From the NCBI RefSeq assembly GCF_000368965.1, contig NZ_KB849780.1, forward strand, positions 1,054,145 through 1,118,144: a DNA stretch of 64,000 nt, in the 5' to 3' direction. The notes under the pieces were generated by a model. The model did not search any database. It worked only from the letters and a program-made list of their open reading frames with translations, and was not told where the DNA came from. Position numbers and translations under genes: made by a program. Positions within the stretch are counted from its first letter, which is position 1; each line of letters begins with the position of its first letter. This stretch comes from Acinetobacter calcoaceticus DSM 30006 = CIP 81.8 (lineage in GTDB: Bacteria > Pseudomonadota > Gammaproteobacteria > Pseudomonadales > Moraxellaceae). Below are positions 29,357-40,776 of this stretch, in pieces.

Positions 29357-29398
29357 TATAATGATAATTGTTTTCATTTACTAATGAGAATCATTCTG
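29357..29398 (+). promoter_or_regulatory. Fur-box-like sites upstream of fes-mbtH-NRPS
   Basis: TATAATGATAATTGTTTTC (29357-29375) matches the Fur consensus at about 15 of 19 positions, and a second GATAAT-type word TAATGAGAATCATT follows directly (29382-29395). The pair ends about 40 bases before the preferred fes start at 29437. This argues against the earlier in-frame start at 29368. Confidence 0.7.
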
Positions 29399-29436
29399 AT
29401 AATTTGACCGCGCTTTCTTGTCGAGATGGACTCAAA

Positions 29437-30639
29437 ATGAAGCCATTTTCTCATCCTTTACATCCACTATTTCAACAATCAAATGTTGGATGCGAAACTT
29501 GGTGGAATACCGTTAAAAAATTAGGTAATCCCCTTGTTACTGTGCAAACAAATAATAAAACTTCTTGCACTTTTGTTTGGCGCAAGCCCAAGCACGAAGA
29601 GTGTTGCTTCGTTTATATCGATGTCTATTCACAAAGCCCATCTATTTATCAAAAGTGGAATCGTTTTAGCCATATAGCTGGAACAGATGTGTACTTTTTT
29701 GAAATAGAACTCCCTGTGGCTTGGGCTGGTAGTTATGTTGTAGTTACAGCTAGTGAGGAAGCACCACAAATAAACTGTTCGGCAACGCGACGTTCATGGT
29801 GGCAAACCCAGCTTAAACAGAATGCTCAGATTGATTCATTAAGTCATCAGCAGTTTTATAGCGGACACTTGGCTCGTTACCTCAATCAAGTTCAACTCGA
29901 AAATACGAAACAATTACCCACCACCCTTTGTCCTATTACAAAGACATTTCAGTGGTCAAGCGTGTTATGTCAACAAGACTATTTAGTTGATGTTTTTATT
30001 AGTGGTCGGGCAGTTCAAAAAACATTACCTCTCGTTATTTTTCTTGATGGCCAAGTCTGGAGTCGAGAGCTTTCGATTCTTTCCGAAATTCGAGATTTAA
30101 CCGATTTAAAAAAACTCCGTCCAGCTGCATACGTATTTATCCATAGTTTAAACAGCCAACAACGTCGACAAGATTATGGTTGCCATGATGTATTTAGTCA
30201 GGCGCTTATAAGTGAATTATTAGAAATTCTTTTAGAACAATATTCATTTATTTCAACAACGAACATTACCTTATGTGGTCAAAGTTTAGGTGGTTTATGT
30301 GCTTTGCATAGCGCACTACTTTTCCCAAAAGTTTTTACATCGCTGATTTTGCAGTCTGGCTCTTACTGGTGGTCAGATTTTTCTAACAGCGCGTTGGGAC
30401 GAAACCATACGGGTAACTTTTTAGAACTACTAAATTTATCTCATCCATTACCAAAAACAACTCAAATTTATATCAGTGCAGGCACCTATGAAACCGATAT
30501 GCGGGACGATGCCCACCAGCTTTATCAACAATTGCAATCATTCAATCAAGTGAGTTTTCAAACTTTTTCAGGCGGCCACGATGCGGTGAACTGGCGTGCA
30601 GACTTGCTTAAGGCATTGCAAAAAATTCTTTCACTATAA
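29437..30639 (+). CDS. fes: Enterochelin esterase-like protein (Fes family)
   Basis: A 400-residue cytoplasmic esterase expected to hydrolyse the ferric siderophore and release iron. The N-terminal Fes domain has ETWWNTVKKLG and IAGTDVYFFEIELPVAWAGSYVV. The alpha/beta-hydrolase part has the nucleophile Ser in LCGQSLGGLCAL and the catalytic His in SGGHDAVNWR. The ATG at 29437 aligns with E. coli Fes and leaves room for the Fur boxes upstream. Its presence implies ester (serine lactone) bonds in the siderophore. It leads the fes-mbtH-NRPS-entS transcription unit. Confidence 0.9.
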   Translation: MKPFSHPLHPLFQQSNVGCETWWNTVKKLGNPLVTVQTNNKTSCTFVWRKPKHEECCFVYIDVYSQSPSIYQKWNRFSHIAGTDVYFFEIELPVAWAGSYVVVTASEEAPQINCSATRRSWWQTQLKQNAQIDSLSHQQFYSGHLARYLNQVQLENTKQLPTTLCPITKTFQWSSVLCQQDYLVDVFISGRAVQKTLPLVIFLDGQVWSRELSILSEIRDLTDLKKLRPAAYVFIHSLNSQQRRQDYGCHDVFSQALISELLEILLEQYSFISTTNITLCGQSLGGLCALHSALLFPKVFTSLILQSGSYWWSDFSNSALGRNHTGNFLELLNLSHPLPKTTQIYISAGTYETDMRDDAHQLYQQLQSFNQVSFQTFSGGHDAVNWRADLLKALQKILSL

Positions 30640-30668
30640 CCATTTGTTTCATCAAGGATAACAATATC

Positions 30669-30884
30669 ATGAGCAACTTACAGGAAAACTATATTAATCC
30701 TTTCGATAATGAAAGTTTGTCTTTTCAGGTTTTAAAAAATCAGCAAGGTGAATTCAGTTTATGGCCAGCCCAACATCAGGTGCCATCAGGTTGGGACGTT
30801 CAACATGGTCCAGATACGCGGGCTTCGTGTATTGCGTATGTAGAAAAGCACTGGGTTGCAATTAACCCCTTTCAGCAATCGTAA
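30669..30884 (+). CDS. MbtH-like protein
   Basis: A 71-residue MbtH-family protein, an activating partner of NRPS adenylation domains. The signature N..G..SLWP...PSGW with later TRASCIAYVEKHW is visible. It precedes the NRPS by 12 bases, the usual place (YbdZ in E. coli). Confidence 0.95.
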   Translation: MSNLQENYINPFDNESLSFQVLKNQQGEFSLWPAQHQVPSGWDVQHGPDTRASCIAYVEKHWVAINPFQQS

Positions 30885-30896
30885 AGGAGTATTGTC

Positions 30897-33800
30897 ATGA
30901 ATCAGGCATTAAATAATGAATTTACTTCCGATATTTCACAACCAGCTCGTTTTGAATTGGCCTCTACCCAGCTCGGTATTTTTCTTGCCGATCATTTAAG
31001 TTCTATTGAAGATTTATATACGATTGCACACTGCTTAGAGTTACCAAAATCTATTGATATTTCAGTGTTTAAGCAAGCAATTCAAATGGGTTTAAATGAA
31101 GCTGACACTGTGATTGCTTCATATTCATCGGATCCGGCACAGCCCTTTATTGAACTTAATAAGCAAATGCAGATTCGAATCGAAGAATTTGATTTTTGCC
31201 ATTTAACCCCTCAAAAAGCTCAGCAACGCTTATGGGATTGGATGCCTTCTGACCGCCAATGCGCGAAATCGCTTAAAGCTGGTGAATCTCAACTCTTCCG
31301 TCAAGTACTGTTTACTACACACGACAAAGTGTATTGGTATCAACGCTATCATCACATCATGCTTGATGGTTTTAGCATGATTAACCTCACAAAACGAATT
31401 GTTGAGTTATATCAACAATTACAAGCAGGAAAAGACCTTAGTTCTTCACCTTTTATTGATGTTAATGATGTCATCTTAGAGCGTCAGGCTTATGAAAATA
31501 GCCATCAATTTAAGATAGACCAAGCTTTTTGGAAGGCTTACTGTGAAGACTTGCCTAGTCCTATTAGTTTAAGTACACACCACTTAGCCTCGAAAACAAC
31601 AGCCCAATTTGTTAAGCATCAGCTGCGTTTTTCTACAGGAATTTTAGAGCAAATTCAGGCTTTAGCTGCGCAATCTAAATTAGCTTTGAATGACATGATG
31701 ATGTCATTGTCATTACATTATATTTACAAAATGACAGATAAAGCCGAGTTGGTTAATGGCATTCCATTTATGCGCCGCTTAGGCTCAAAGGCAATTCGCT
31801 CAACATTACCGACCGTAAATGTACTGCCTGTGAAGTTTAATGTGGCTGAAAAAGACAGTTGGGTTAGTTTGGCTCAACATGTTCAAAAACAATTACAACA
31901 AGTTCGACCACATCAAAAATATGATGCTGAACAAATTTTAAGAGATTTAAACAGTATCGACATTCATGAACGGATGTATGGGCCTATTTTAAACTATAAA
32001 GCTTTTGATCAAGACTTGGTGTTAGATGGTGAAAAGGTCAAAACACATCATATCTCAACAGGACCAATTGATGATTTTGAGTTTTCTTTTATTATTCAAG
32101 ATCATGAACTCATTATCGAATTACGTGCAGATGCGCAGCGTTATACTCAAGATGAGTTACTCATGCATGGTCAGCGTATAACGCTGCTATTAGAGCAGAC
32201 TTTATTACAACCAGAGCACCCATGTAGCAGTTTTAATATTACTACACCACAAGAACTTAGTGCGCTCACAAAAAGTGGCATAGGCCCTCGTGTTAACCAT
32301 CCTGAACAATATAATAATGTTCTAGATATCTTCTATGAACAAGTTCAAAAGTATCCGGAACGTATTGCAATTATTAGTGGTGAACGTCCGTATCTACAAC
32401 AACTTAGTTTTTCTGAACTTGCAATTCAGGTGAACCAACTTACCCGTTTTTTACAGAAAAATGGTGCAAAGAAATACACGGTTATTGCTGGTGCTATTCC
32501 CCGTTCTATCGATTCAGTTGTTGTGATGCTATCGGTGTTAAATTCGGGTGCAAGCTTCTTACCACTCGATTTAGATTATCCAATCGATCGTATGCAAATG
32601 ATGTGTGAAGATGCCAACCCATTGTTTGTTCTTACAACGCAGGCTCTTTCAACCCAATTGCCTCAAAATATTCAGCAAGTACATCTTGACCATATGGATA
32701 TTCAAAAACAGATTCAAAAACAAGAAACAAGTGATATTCCTACCCAGAGTCGTAATTTCGATTTTCAGGATGTGGCTTATGTGATTTTTACATCAGGCAG
32801 TACAGGGCGTCCAAAAGGTGTTATGAACACACATGGTTCGCTACTCAACCTGATTTTATCGCATAAACCTACAATTTATTGGCCTGTACTTAATGCTGTA
32901 GAGCAGCGTTTTCCTGATCGTCCATTACGCGCAGCACATACTCACTCTTTCTCATTTGACTCTTCTTGGTTGCAAGTTTTCTGGATGTTATGGGGACAAG
33001 AGCTACATATTTTTGATGAAAACATGCGCCGCGATGCATTTGGCTTAGTTCAGGAAATTCAACAACGACAAATCGATACATTAGATTTACCACCGTCTTT
33101 TTGCGCGCAAATGATTACCAATGGCTTATTTGCGGATGGTAAGCATCACCCAAGCCTGATTTTAATTGGTGGTGAAGCTGCGCCTTTAGCTTTATGGCAA
33201 CAGCTTAATGCTCAGCCAGATCTTTTTGCACATAACTTATATGGCCCAACAGAGTATACGGTTGATACTTTCCGTGCAGAATTAAAGCACACATCACGTC
33301 CGGTAATTGGTAACCCTATTGGTAATACACAGGCCTATGTGCTTGATCGACATTTACAGCGATGTGCCACTGGTGTGATTGGTGAGCTTTATATTTCTGG
33401 CTTTGGTATTGCCAATGGTTATTTAGGTCGTGCTGACTTAAGTGCTGCTCGTTTTGTTGCCAATCCATTTGAACATGGACAGCGCATGTACCGTACAGGT
33501 GATTTAGTGCGTTGGAATACGGCTGGCAAGCTTGAGTTTATGGGACGCTGCGATGACCAGATTAAAATTCGTGGTTATCGGGTTGAAATTGGTGAAGTAG
33601 AAAATGCGCTTTCCGTTTTACCTAATATTGAAAGTGTTGTCGTCATTGCAGAGCCAATTAATAACAGCCACCGTTTGCTCGGTTACTGTGTGGTCAAAGA
33701 CATTGAACTTGATGAAAAAATAAGTGAGCAGTTAAGTCAGCAGTATTTAAGTCAGTTACGTCAAAACCTACCTGAATATATGGTGCCTTCAGCCCTCACA

Positions 33801-36800
33801 GTCATGGCTGAATTTCCCCGAAATGTAAGTGGTAAGGTTGATAAAAAGGCCCTACCGCGTCCGAAGGTTCGCAGTCATAGTCGTATGGCAGAAACACCAG
33901 AACAGAAGCTTTTATGTCAGATTGTCGCATCTGTGCTGAAACTAGATTCTATTGGGATTGATGACGACTTCTTTATGACAGGTGGCGATAGCATTTCTGC
34001 CATCATGGTGTGTACTCAACTACGGCAGCATGGTTACAGCTTAAGACCAAGTGATGTATTCCAATTCAAAACAGTTGCTGCTCTGGTACCGCATCTGACA
34101 CGTTTAGATGAGCAACAAACGGCCATTTCAAAACCGTTATTTTCAGCAGACCTAGAACAAAAGGTTCAAGAAAAATATGGTAAAAACAGCACTATTTTAC
34201 CTTTGCTTCCTTTGCAAAAAGGCATGCTGTTCTTATCTCAAGTAGAAAATCAATCGAATTATAATGCCTTTACTCGTCTTAGCTTAAATGGAGACATTGA
34301 TCCGGTACGTTTACAGCAAGCGCTGATTACCGTATTAAAACGTCACCCTCAATTAGGTGGACATTTTGATAGCGAATTAGCTGAAGAACCTGTTTTTATC
34401 TATTCATTACACGCTACTCAAGCTTGGCCAGTTCAGTTTTGTTCGGTCACTCCCGATTTGCTTGAGCAAACCATTCAAGAGGTATTACAACAACCGATTC
34501 ACCTTGACCAACCCTATGGCTTAATTCGTGCAACTTTAATTCAACATGCTCCTGAACAATCAGAACTATTGATTATGGTGCATCACCTGCTAACTGATGG
34601 CTGGTCAACTCCACTGTTCTTACAAGACTTTATTAAAGCCTATCAGCAAACTAACCAACAACTGCCAGTGCTTAAACATAGCTATGAAACGGTGATTAAA
34701 GCCTTATCTGGACGTGACCATGAAACGTCAAAAGTAATATGGCAACGTGATTTAGCAGATTTGCAGCCACTTATTTTATTTAATCAACCACAGCAAGCCG
34801 TACAGGAAACTTCCTATCGTTTAAGTGCTGAGTTGGGTGCGAAACTTCAACACAAATTACGCCAACAAGGCATCACGCTAAATGTCTTCATGCAAATGAT
34901 TTGGGCAATGACTTTAAATATTTATGCTCATCGTGAGGATATTGTGTTTGGCACACCTGTTTCTGGGCGTTCAGCACCTATCAATGGCTTAGAGCAGCAG
35001 ATTGGATTGTTTTTAAATACGATTCCAGTACGCGTACAGTTGAACATGCAGCAAACACTTTGGGAACAATTAGCTCAGTTACAACAATTGCATGTTGAAC
35101 ATTTAGAACACGATGGTTTAGGACTGGGTGCAATTCAGCAATTAATGGCTCAAGGCAATCTTTTTGATAGTTTGTTAGTCGTAGAAAACTACCCTGATAA
35201 CCAATATTTACAGCAAAAACTTGGCGATGCGGCTATTTCTAAGCTCACAAATCGCGGTTATAGCCATTATCCGCTTGCTTTGTTAGTCATACCTGATCAT
35301 CAAATTGAGCTATTACTCGAACAGCGTGGTGTAATCGATCAGCCTGAACATTTCCTAGAGCGAATGGTTCAATTTATTGAAATTGCATTAAATGAACCAG
35401 AGGCTTCTCTAGGTCACTATCGCTTACAACTGGCCGAAGAGCGCGATTTAATCCAAAGAACGAATCAAACTCAATATTATGTTCGTCCAACAACATTACA
35501 GCAATTACTCAGAGAGCAAGCTCGAATTACTCCTGAACAAACGGCGTTATGTGATGAAACTCAGCAGCTCAGTTTTAGTGAAGTCCGATTACAAGTTTGT
35601 GCTTTAGCACAGCAATTGCAACTTGCAGGTGTACAGGCTGGAGATATTGTTGCCGTTGCCCTACCAAGGTCGGTCAAACTGAGTATTGCTATTTTAGCGG
35701 TGGTTGAAGCAGGTGCAGCGTACTTGCCACTCGATTTGCAACACCCGACTGAACGTATCAAGTTTATGTTGCAAGATGCAAAATCTAAAATTTTGATTGG
35801 TGAACAAAAAGATCTAACCGCTATTGCTCAACCATCAATAGCCACCTTTGCTTTCGATCAACTGTTTGATGAAACCAAAGTTGATTTAAGCAGCTATAAA
35901 ACTACAGTCATTACCCCACAACATCCGGCATATTTAATTTATACCTCAGGTACAACAGGCCAGCCAAAAGGTGTCATGGTTTCTCACCAAGCCATTGTGA
36001 ACCGTATTTTATGGATGCAATCAGAGTATCCACTCTCAGCCAACGATACGATTTTGCAAAAAACACCATGTACGTTTGACGTTTCTGTATGGGAATTTTT
36101 CTGGTCATATTTGGTGGGCGCTCGATTAGCTATGGCACCTGTGGATGCACACCGTGACCCGTTGGCATTATTAAATCTGATTCAAAAATATCAGGTAACC
36201 ACATTACATTTTGTACCATCAATGTTGGCTGTTTTTGAAAATGCTGCTACTGAAATTTTGTCTCTTGCTCAGCGCCAAAGTTTACCAATCCGCCGAGTGT
36301 TCTGTAGTGGTGAGGCTTTACCAACGGCTTTAGCAAAATCATTTACTGAGCACTTTAGCTGTGAGCTACATAACTTATATGGCCCAACGGAAGCTGCGGT
36401 AGATGTGAGTTATATGGATGCAACGTTGGGATTACATCCTGAAGAAAGTAGCGTTGCAATTGGTTATCCGGTCTGGAATACCCAGCTTTATATTTTAGAT
36501 CAATACTTACGCCCTGTTCCTGTTGGGGTGGACGGTGAACTTTATTTGGCAGGCCATCAATTGGCAATGGGGTATTTGCATCGTGCAGACTTAACAGCAA
36601 CTCGTTTTGTGGCAAACCCGTTTGCTGCAGGTCAAAGAATGTATCGCACTGGAGATATTGCCCGTTGGAATCCAGATGGCAGTATTCAATATATAGGCCG
36701 TGCAGATGATCAGTTAAAAATACGTGGTCAACGTATTGAACTGGGTGAAATTGAGCAACAGCTACGTTTAGCCAGTGGGTTAGATGATGTGATTGTCCAC

Positions 36801-38051
36801 CCTATTGTTTCTGAGCAAAATAAAGCTGATGTTCAGTTGGTTGCTTACTTGCAAACAACAGCACCTGTGGACATTGAGCAGTTAAAGAAACAATTAGCTA
36901 AACAGCTTCCCGCATATATGGTGCCAACGCACTATATGTTAGTTGAGCAATTCCCATTAAGTCACAATGGCAAGCTGGACCGTAAAGCATTACCACGACC
37001 ACAACTTGATACTTCAAATACAGAAAAACAGTATGCCTCAACTGCCTTTGAACATGAGCTCACAGGTATTTTCCAAAAAATCTTAAATACAGAACAAAAT
37101 ATTGGCATAAACGAAGATTTCTTTGCCATTGGTGGACATTCCATTTTGGTCATGAAGCTTGCAATTGAAATCCGAAAAGTATTTAAGCGGACCATTCCAA
37201 TTGGTCAGTTAATGAGTCATGTGACTATTCAGCGTTTAGCGGCTTTGCTTCTTACACAAGAACGTTTGGAAGAAGTTGAACAAACTGGTATGCAACCTGT
37301 TTTACCAATCCGTTCTGGCTCTGGGTATCCATTGTTCTGTTTCTTCCCAGGTTCTGGTTCGGCATGGCAATACACTGTGCTGAATCGTTATCTACATCCT
37401 GACTTACCAATTATCGGGCTGCAGTCACCTCGACCAGATGGACTTTTGGCAAATAGCGTTGATATGGATGAGTTGGTTGGAAAACAACTTAAGATTATTC
37501 GTAAGCAACAACCAACAGGACCTTATACTTTATTAGGTTATTCACTGGGCGGCACTGTAGCTTATGCGGTTGCAGCAAAGTTAACTGAACAAGGTGAAAA
37601 AGTTGATTTTCTCGGCTTGTTAGACACGTACCCTGCCGAAATTCATCAGTGGTTAGATTTATCTGTAGAAGAAATGAATGCTGAAGCTGAACAGGAACAA
37701 CTTCAATTCTTCAATGATATTCTGGCCGATGCAGATACGGCGCTAAACGAAGAAACACGCCGTTTACAAGAGGATATTTTTGCGAACTATCGTGATGCAG
37801 TACGTTTATTAAAACCTTATAAGATGCCACGTTTTAACGGTGAACTACATTTAGTTGTTGCTGAAAAAGATTTACTTCCATATATCCAACCAGAACAACA
37901 ATGGTCTCCTTTAGTTAAAAAGCTCAATATTGTTCGCCTAAGCGATGCAGACCATACGGATATATTATCCCCGCAGCAGCTTGAAACACTTGGCCCGATT
38001 TTAAACCGCATGATTTGTCAGGCACGCGGTTTAGAGGAGCACACGCCATGA
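30897..38051 (+). CDS. Dimodular NRPS of DhbF/EntF type (C-A-T-C-A-T-TE)
   Basis: A 2384-residue NRPS. Domains: C1 with HHIMLDG at residue 152; A1 with [10 protein letters not shown] at about 632; T1 with phosphopantetheine Ser at about 1032 (GGDSI); C2 with HHLLTDG at 1229; A2 with [10 protein letters not shown] at about 1683; T2 with Ser about 2082 (GGHSI); thioesterase with GYSLGG (Ser about 2216) and His about 2353. No epimerisation domain. The A2 pocket residues read D-V-W-H-F-S-L-V-D-K, the EntF serine code. A1 reads D-S-L-D-L-G-L-V-D, neither the DhbF glycine nor the serine code; its acidic residue hints at a cationic amino acid. The likely product is a (DHB-X-Ser)n ester. E. coli EntF has one module (about 1290 aa). 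AAAGGAG precedes the ATG. Confidence 0.95.
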   Translation: MNQALNNEFTSDISQPARFELASTQLGIFLADHLSSIEDLYTIAHCLELPKSIDISVFKQAIQMGLNEADTVIASYSSDPAQPFIELNKQMQIRIEEFDFCHLTPQKAQQRLWDWMPSDRQCAKSLKAGESQLFRQVLFTTHDKVYWYQRYHHIMLDGFSMINLTKRIVELYQQLQAGKDLSSSPFIDVNDVILERQAYENSHQFKIDQAFWKAYCEDLPSPISLSTHHLASKTTAQFVKHQLRFSTGILEQIQALAAQSKLALNDMMMSLSLHYIYKMTDKAELVNGIPFMRRLGSKAIRSTLPTVNVLPVKFNVAEKDSWVSLAQHVQKQLQQVRPHQKYDAEQILRDLNSIDIHERMYGPILNYKAFDQDLVLDGEKVKTHHISTGPIDDFEFSFIIQDHELIIELRADAQRYTQDELLMHGQRITLLLEQTLLQPEHPCSSFNITTPQELSALTKSGIGPRVNHPEQYNNVLDIFYEQVQKYPERIAIISGERPYLQQLSFSELAIQVNQLTRFLQKNGAKKYTVIAGAIPRSIDSVVVMLSVLNSGASFLPLDLDYPIDRMQMMCEDANPLFVLTTQALSTQLPQNIQQVHLDHMDIQKQIQKQETSDIPTQSRNFDFQDVAYVIFTSGSTGRPKGVMNTHGSLLNLILSHKPTIYWPVLNAVEQRFPDRPLRAAHTHSFSFDSSWLQVFWMLWGQELHIFDENMRRDAFGLVQEIQQRQIDTLDLPPSFCAQMITNGLFADGKHHPSLILIGGEAAPLALWQQLNAQPDLFAHNLYGPTEYTVDTFRAELKHTSRPVIGNPIGNTQAYVLDRHLQRCATGVIGELYISGFGIANGYLGRADLSAARFVANPFEHGQRMYRTGDLVRWNTAGKLEFMGRCDDQIKIRGYRVEIGEVENALSVLPNIESVVVIAEPINNSHRLLGYCVVKDIELDEKISEQLSQQYLSQLRQNLPEYMVPSALTVMAEFPRNVSGKVDKKALPRPKVRSHSRMAETPEQKLLCQIVASVLKLDSIGIDDDFFMTGGDSISAIMVCTQLRQHGYSLRPSDVFQFKTVAALVPHLTRLDEQQTAISKPLFSADLEQKVQEKYGKNSTILPLLPLQKGMLFLSQVENQSNYNAFTRLSLNGDIDPVRLQQALITVLKRHPQLGGHFDSELAEEPVFIYSLHATQAWPVQFCSVTPDLLEQTIQEVLQQPIHLDQPYGLIRATLIQHAPEQSELLIMVHHLLTDGWSTPLFLQDFIKAYQQTNQQLPVLKHSYETVIKALSGRDHETSKVIWQRDLADLQPLILFNQPQQAVQETSYRLSAELGAKLQHKLRQQGITLNVFMQMIWAMTLNIYAHREDIVFGTPVSGRSAPINGLEQQIGLFLNTIPVRVQLNMQQTLWEQLAQLQQLHVEHLEHDGLGLGAIQQLMAQGNLFDSLLVVENYPDNQYLQQKLGDAAISKLTNRGYSHYPLALLVIPDHQIELLLEQRGVIDQPEHFLERMVQFIEIALNEPEASLGHYRLQLAEERDLIQRTNQTQYYVRPTTLQQLLREQARITPEQTALCDETQQLSFSEVRLQVCALAQQLQLAGVQAGDIVAVALPRSVKLSIAILAVVEAGAAYLPLDLQHPTERIKFMLQDAKSKILIGEQKDLTAIAQPSIATFAFDQLFDETKVDLSSYKTTVITPQHPAYLIYTSGTTGQPKGVMVSHQAIVNRILWMQSEYPLSANDTILQKTPCTFDVSVWEFFWSYLVGARLAMAPVDAHRDPLALLNLIQKYQVTTLHFVPSMLAVFENAATEILSLAQRQSLPIRRVFCSGEALPTALAKSFTEHFSCELHNLYGPTEAAVDVSYMDATLGLHPEESSVAIGYPVWNTQLYILDQYLRPVPVGVDGELYLAGHQLAMGYLHRADLTATRFVANPFAAGQRMYRTGDIARWNPDGSIQYIGRADDQLKIRGQRIELGEIEQQLRLASGLDDVIVHPIVSEQNKADVQLVAYLQTTAPVDIEQLKKQLAKQLPAYMVPTHYMLVEQFPLSHNGKLDRKALPRPQLDTSNTEKQYASTAFEHELTGIFQKILNTEQNIGINEDFFAIGGHSILVMKLAIEIRKVFKRTIPIGQLMSHVTIQRLAALLLTQERLEEVEQTGMQPVLPIRSGSGYPLFCFFPGSGSAWQYTVLNRYLHPDLPIIGLQSPRPDGLLANSVDMDELVGKQLKIIRKQQPTGPYTLLGYSLGGTVAYAVAAKLTEQGEKVDFLGLLDTYPAEIHQWLDLSVEEMNAEAEQEQLQFFNDILADADTALNEETRRLQEDIFANYRDAVRLLKPYKMPRFNGELHLVVAEKDLLPYIQPEQQWSPLVKKLNIVRLSDADHTDILSPQQLETLGPILNRMICQARGLEEHTP

Positions 38052-39298
38052 GTTTTAAATCAATATTGACCGATTTTAGTCTTTTAAAACGTAATGTTCA
38101 TTTCCGACATGTATTTATTGCCCGCACGCTCTCATTACTAACCATTGGCATGCTCGTGGTTGCCATTCCCAAACAAGTCTATGACTTAACTGGTAGTTCG
38201 TTAAATGTTGCTGTTGCAATGGCCTTTGAAGGCGTTGCCATGTTTATTGGTCTGTTACTCGGTGGTTTGTTGTCAGATCGCAAAGATCGAAAATGGCTAA
38301 TTTTATTGGCTCGTAGTGTTTGTGGTTTAGGTTTTGCTGGCCTAGCCATTAATGCCATGTTTGAGCAACCTTCTCTGTATGCTATTTATTTCCTCTCGGC
38401 ATGGGATGGTTTCTTTGGTGCTTTGGGTGTGACCGCCATGATGGCGATCATGCCTGTGATTGTCGGACGTGAAAATATTGTACAAGCCCGTGCAATTAGT
38501 ATGGTATCCGTACGACTTGCTACCGTTATTTCACCAGCAATCGGCGGTATTTTAATTGCGTTCAGTGGCGTTGCAACCGTGTATTGGGTCTCAACAGTGG
38601 GTACCTTACTTACCGTATTTTTATTGATGGGACTACCTGCTCTTAAGCCACAACATGCAGCTAATGGTGAGAGTCCTCTTCGCCAATTAGTCCAAGGGTT
38701 TAAATTCGTTTTTAAAAACAAAGTGGTTGGCAGCACGATTTTAATTGGGACATTGCTTAGCTTTAGCAGTGCTATTCGTATTATTTTTCCGCAAATGGCA
38801 GATGAAATCTTTCACGGAGGTGCATTTGAGCTCGGTCTTATGTATTCGGCCGTACCTTTAGGTTCAACCCTAGGTGCCTTACTCAGTGGATGGACAACAC
38901 GGTTACTGCGACCAGGTTTAGTCATGCTCTATACTTGTTTAGGCGTCTTTAGTTGCATGATTATGATTGGGCTTTCACCTTGGTTAATCTTGACTTTGCC
39001 AATTTTATGTGTTTTTGGATATTTGATGTCGATTGCTAACTTGCTTCAATACAGCATTGTGCAAGGACATACGCCTGATGAATATTTAGGGCGTATTAAT
39101 GCAATCTGGCTTGCTCAAGATGCTTTGGGAGATTCGATTGCCACAACAACTTTAGGACTTTTAACGCGGTTTTTACCAATATCAGGAAGCATTCTCTTCT
39201 TCGGCATATTAAGTTTTGCGGTAGGATTTATGTTCTTATTCAATTCTCAAGATATGCGTGAAACAGGCTTCCAAGATCCTAAGTTACAAGAAAATTAA
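38048..39298 (+). CDS. entS: Siderophore exporter, MFS family (EntS / P45-like)
   Basis: A 416-residue MFS transporter resembling E. coli EntS, which exports enterobactin across the inner membrane. The match runs along the protein: [70 protein letters not shown]. Twelve membrane segments are expected. The ATG at 38048 is preferred over 38015: it has GAGGAG nine bases upstream and overlaps the NRPS stop (ATGA), so the two are coupled. Equivalent to p45 of A. baumannii 8399. Confidence 0.92.
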   Translation: MSFKSILTDFSLLKRNVHFRHVFIARTLSLLTIGMLVVAIPKQVYDLTGSSLNVAVAMAFEGVAMFIGLLLGGLLSDRKDRKWLILLARSVCGLGFAGLAINAMFEQPSLYAIYFLSAWDGFFGALGVTAMMAIMPVIVGRENIVQARAISMVSVRLATVISPAIGGILIAFSGVATVYWVSTVGTLLTVFLLMGLPALKPQHAANGESPLRQLVQGFKFVFKNKVVGSTILIGTLLSFSSAIRIIFPQMADEIFHGGAFELGLMYSAVPLGSTLGALLSGWTTRLLRPGLVMLYTCLGVFSCMIMIGLSPWLILTLPILCVFGYLMSIANLLQYSIVQGHTPDEYLGRINAIWLAQDALGDSIATTTLGLLTRFLPISGSILFFGILSFAVGFMFLFNSQDMRETGFQDPKLQEN

Positions 39299-39310
39299 GC
39301 CATAATTTAA

Positions 39311-39334
39311 AAGAAGGCAATTCGTTGCCTTCTT
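39311..39334. terminator. UUCG-tetraloop terminator between entS and PPTase gene
   Basis: Perfect 10-bp stem AAGAAGGCAA / TTGCCTTCTT closed by a TTCG tetraloop and followed by TTGTTT, between convergent genes. Confidence 0.92.
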
Positions 39335-39339
39335 TTGTT

Positions 39340-40083
39340 TCAAGCAGATATATTCGCTTTAAAAACCCAAGTCAAAATACAGTCTTGTTCCACTTTCCAG
39401 CCGCCTTTATAATGATCTAAGAGTTGATGGCGATTTCGTATTTCTGATGTAAAAACTAAAAATAATTTTTGGTTTTCAAAATCAATATCCACTACAGAAG
39501 CTTCTAAAAAATCGATGTATTGTTTAGCAATAGGATATACAACTTTATATAAGCTTTCTTTAACAGAAAAGATTAAGCTTACAAATTGAGAAAAATCAAA
39601 AAACTCAGAGGCTTTAATCTTCCAAAGTTCAAGTTCAGAAGGCGTTAAAATAAGATGTGCACTCTCTTGAGCAAATTCTGAGGTCACCCAATGCTCGATA
39701 TCAATTCCTAAATAACCGGCTTTGTCGGATAGCGCAACGATCAATTTATTTTGTGAATGACTAATGCTACCCAAAACATGGGGTGGCCAGACGGGCAAAT
39801 GCTCTCGCATAGACGTTAGTGGCTGATCTAAACCGAAATGATGTTTTAAAACAGCTTGAGCCAATATCCTGCCACATAAGTACTCATTTTTACGTTCGAC
39901 ACGCGCTTGAGCAATTTTTAGTGGATGCTCTAATTGTTGATCTATATGCAAATGCGTTGTTTGCGATAAATCTAACCCATAACAATAGAACGGCATTTTA
40001 AATAAAATTGGTTTAGAAATTTCGAAAATCAACCCACAAAGAGACTCAGGAATATATAAATAATCACTTACAGCATTTGACAT
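39340..40083 (-). CDS. entD: 4'-phosphopantetheinyl transferase (EntD-like)
   Basis: Transfers phosphopantetheine from CoA to the carrier domains of EntB and the NRPS. The EntD-type motifs are present: ERKNEYLCGRILA, LPVWPPHVLGSISHS, GIDIEHW (Mg ligands) and FSVKESLYK. The start is uncertain. The ATG at 40083 gives 247 residues without a clear ribosome site, while a GTG at 40134 would add 17 residues. It faces away from the membrane-protein operon at 40230, with a Fur-box-like site between. Confidence 0.87.
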   Translation of the reverse strand: MSNAVSDYLYIPESLCGLIFEISKPILFKMPFYCYGLDLSQTTHLHIDQQLEHPLKIAQARVERKNEYLCGRILAQAVLKHHFGLDQPLTSMREHLPVWPPHVLGSISHSQNKLIVALSDKAGYLGIDIEHWVTSEFAQESAHLILTPSELELWKIKASEFFDFSQFVSLIFSVKESLYKVVYPIAKQYIDFLEASVVDIDFENQKLFLVFTSEIRNRHQLLDHYKGGWKVEQDCILTWVFKANISA

Positions 40084-40161
40084 CAAATAAAGAATTTTTA
40101 ACGAGTTATCTCCTATCTTATCGCATGGCAACACGTCGATAAATAATTATATTTATCATTT

Positions 40162-40180
40162 GATAATAATTATTATTTAC
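40162..40180 (+). promoter_or_regulatory. Fur-box-like site between entD and the PepSY operon
   Basis: GATAATAATTATTATTTAC matches about 14 of 19 Fur consensus positions by eye, with overlapping ATCATTTGATAAT nearby. It lies 50 bases before the first membrane-protein gene and 79 bases before entD. Confidence 0.6.
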
Positions 40181-40229
40181 TTATACTATTGGATAAATTT
40201 TCCCCTTAATTTATTTAAAAATATTGATC

Positions 40230-40487
40230 ATGAAACTTATAGGACTTTTTTTGACCCTGTTGGGAGCGGTCAGTGTCTATTGTAGTCATAGCAACCAAAA
40301 CCTGTTATCTCAACATCTCCCCACTCTATTTAAGTATTTAGGCCTATTGTTTTTAGTCGTTGGATTAATTGCACTCTTTGCCAGCTTACCCAAAGTTGTT
40401 GCCGCTTTTTGTTGGTTCATGCTTATCATTTTTGCGTGGTCGTTCCTTCCTTTTATGGCGCTTTTTAAACGGAAACTGGTTTCATGA
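40230..40487 (+). CDS. Small membrane protein, DUF3325-like
   Basis: An 85-residue, very hydrophobic protein with three predicted helices (LIGLFLTLLGAVSVY, YLGLLFLVVGLIALFA, VVAAFCWFMLIIFAWSFL). Context and layout resemble the DUF3325 proteins that accompany PepSY iron-reductase genes in Pseudomonas and relatives; I assign this from context and pattern, not a firm motif. The ATG at 40230 has no good ribosome site; a TTG at 40224 is in frame. Its stop overlaps the next gene by four bases. Confidence 0.6.
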   Translation: MKLIGLFLTLLGAVSVYCSHSNQNLLSQHLPTLFKYLGLLFLVVGLIALFASLPKVVAAFCWFMLIIFAWSFLPFMALFKRKLVS

Positions 40488-40774
40488 AAGCTAAAATTCA
40501 GTCTCCTATTCAGCCAGACTGGTGGAGTAAAACCTTTGCTGGTGGTGTTCTAGGGTTAAGCCTTGCCATTGCTTTTGGCAACCTGATTGTTTTATTAGGC
40601 CAACCTTATGTTGCCATGGATTTATTGGTGCAAGTTGGTATGTGGAGTGTTCCTTGGCTTTGGATGCCTATTATGTTTGGCAGTTATTTTTTTACGACTG
40701 GACGAAAAGCGCTTATCTATTTATTGATTGCCAATGCCCTAGCGTATAGCTGTATTTTTGTCTTACGGGGTTAA
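40484..40774 (+). CDS. Small membrane protein, DUF3649-like
   Basis: A 96-residue membrane protein starting in a polar segment with PDWWSKTFAGGVLGLSLAIAFGN, then two or three more helices. Such proteins (DUF3649, sometimes called iron transporter/uptake accessory) are usually encoded next to a PepSY-domain gene. It is coupled to both neighbours, overlapping the upstream gene by four bases and ending two bases before the PepSY gene. Confidence 0.6.
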   Translation: MKAKIQSPIQPDWWSKTFAGGVLGLSLAIAFGNLIVLLGQPYVAMDLLVQVGMWSVPWLWMPIMFGSYFFTTGRKALIYLLIANALAYSCIFVLRG

Positions 40775-40776
40775 AC

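Noticed and set aside
29368..29436. Earlier start for the Fes-like gene
   Set aside because: It would place the Fur-box-like sequences inside the coding region, and the extra 23 residues do not match the Fes N-terminus.
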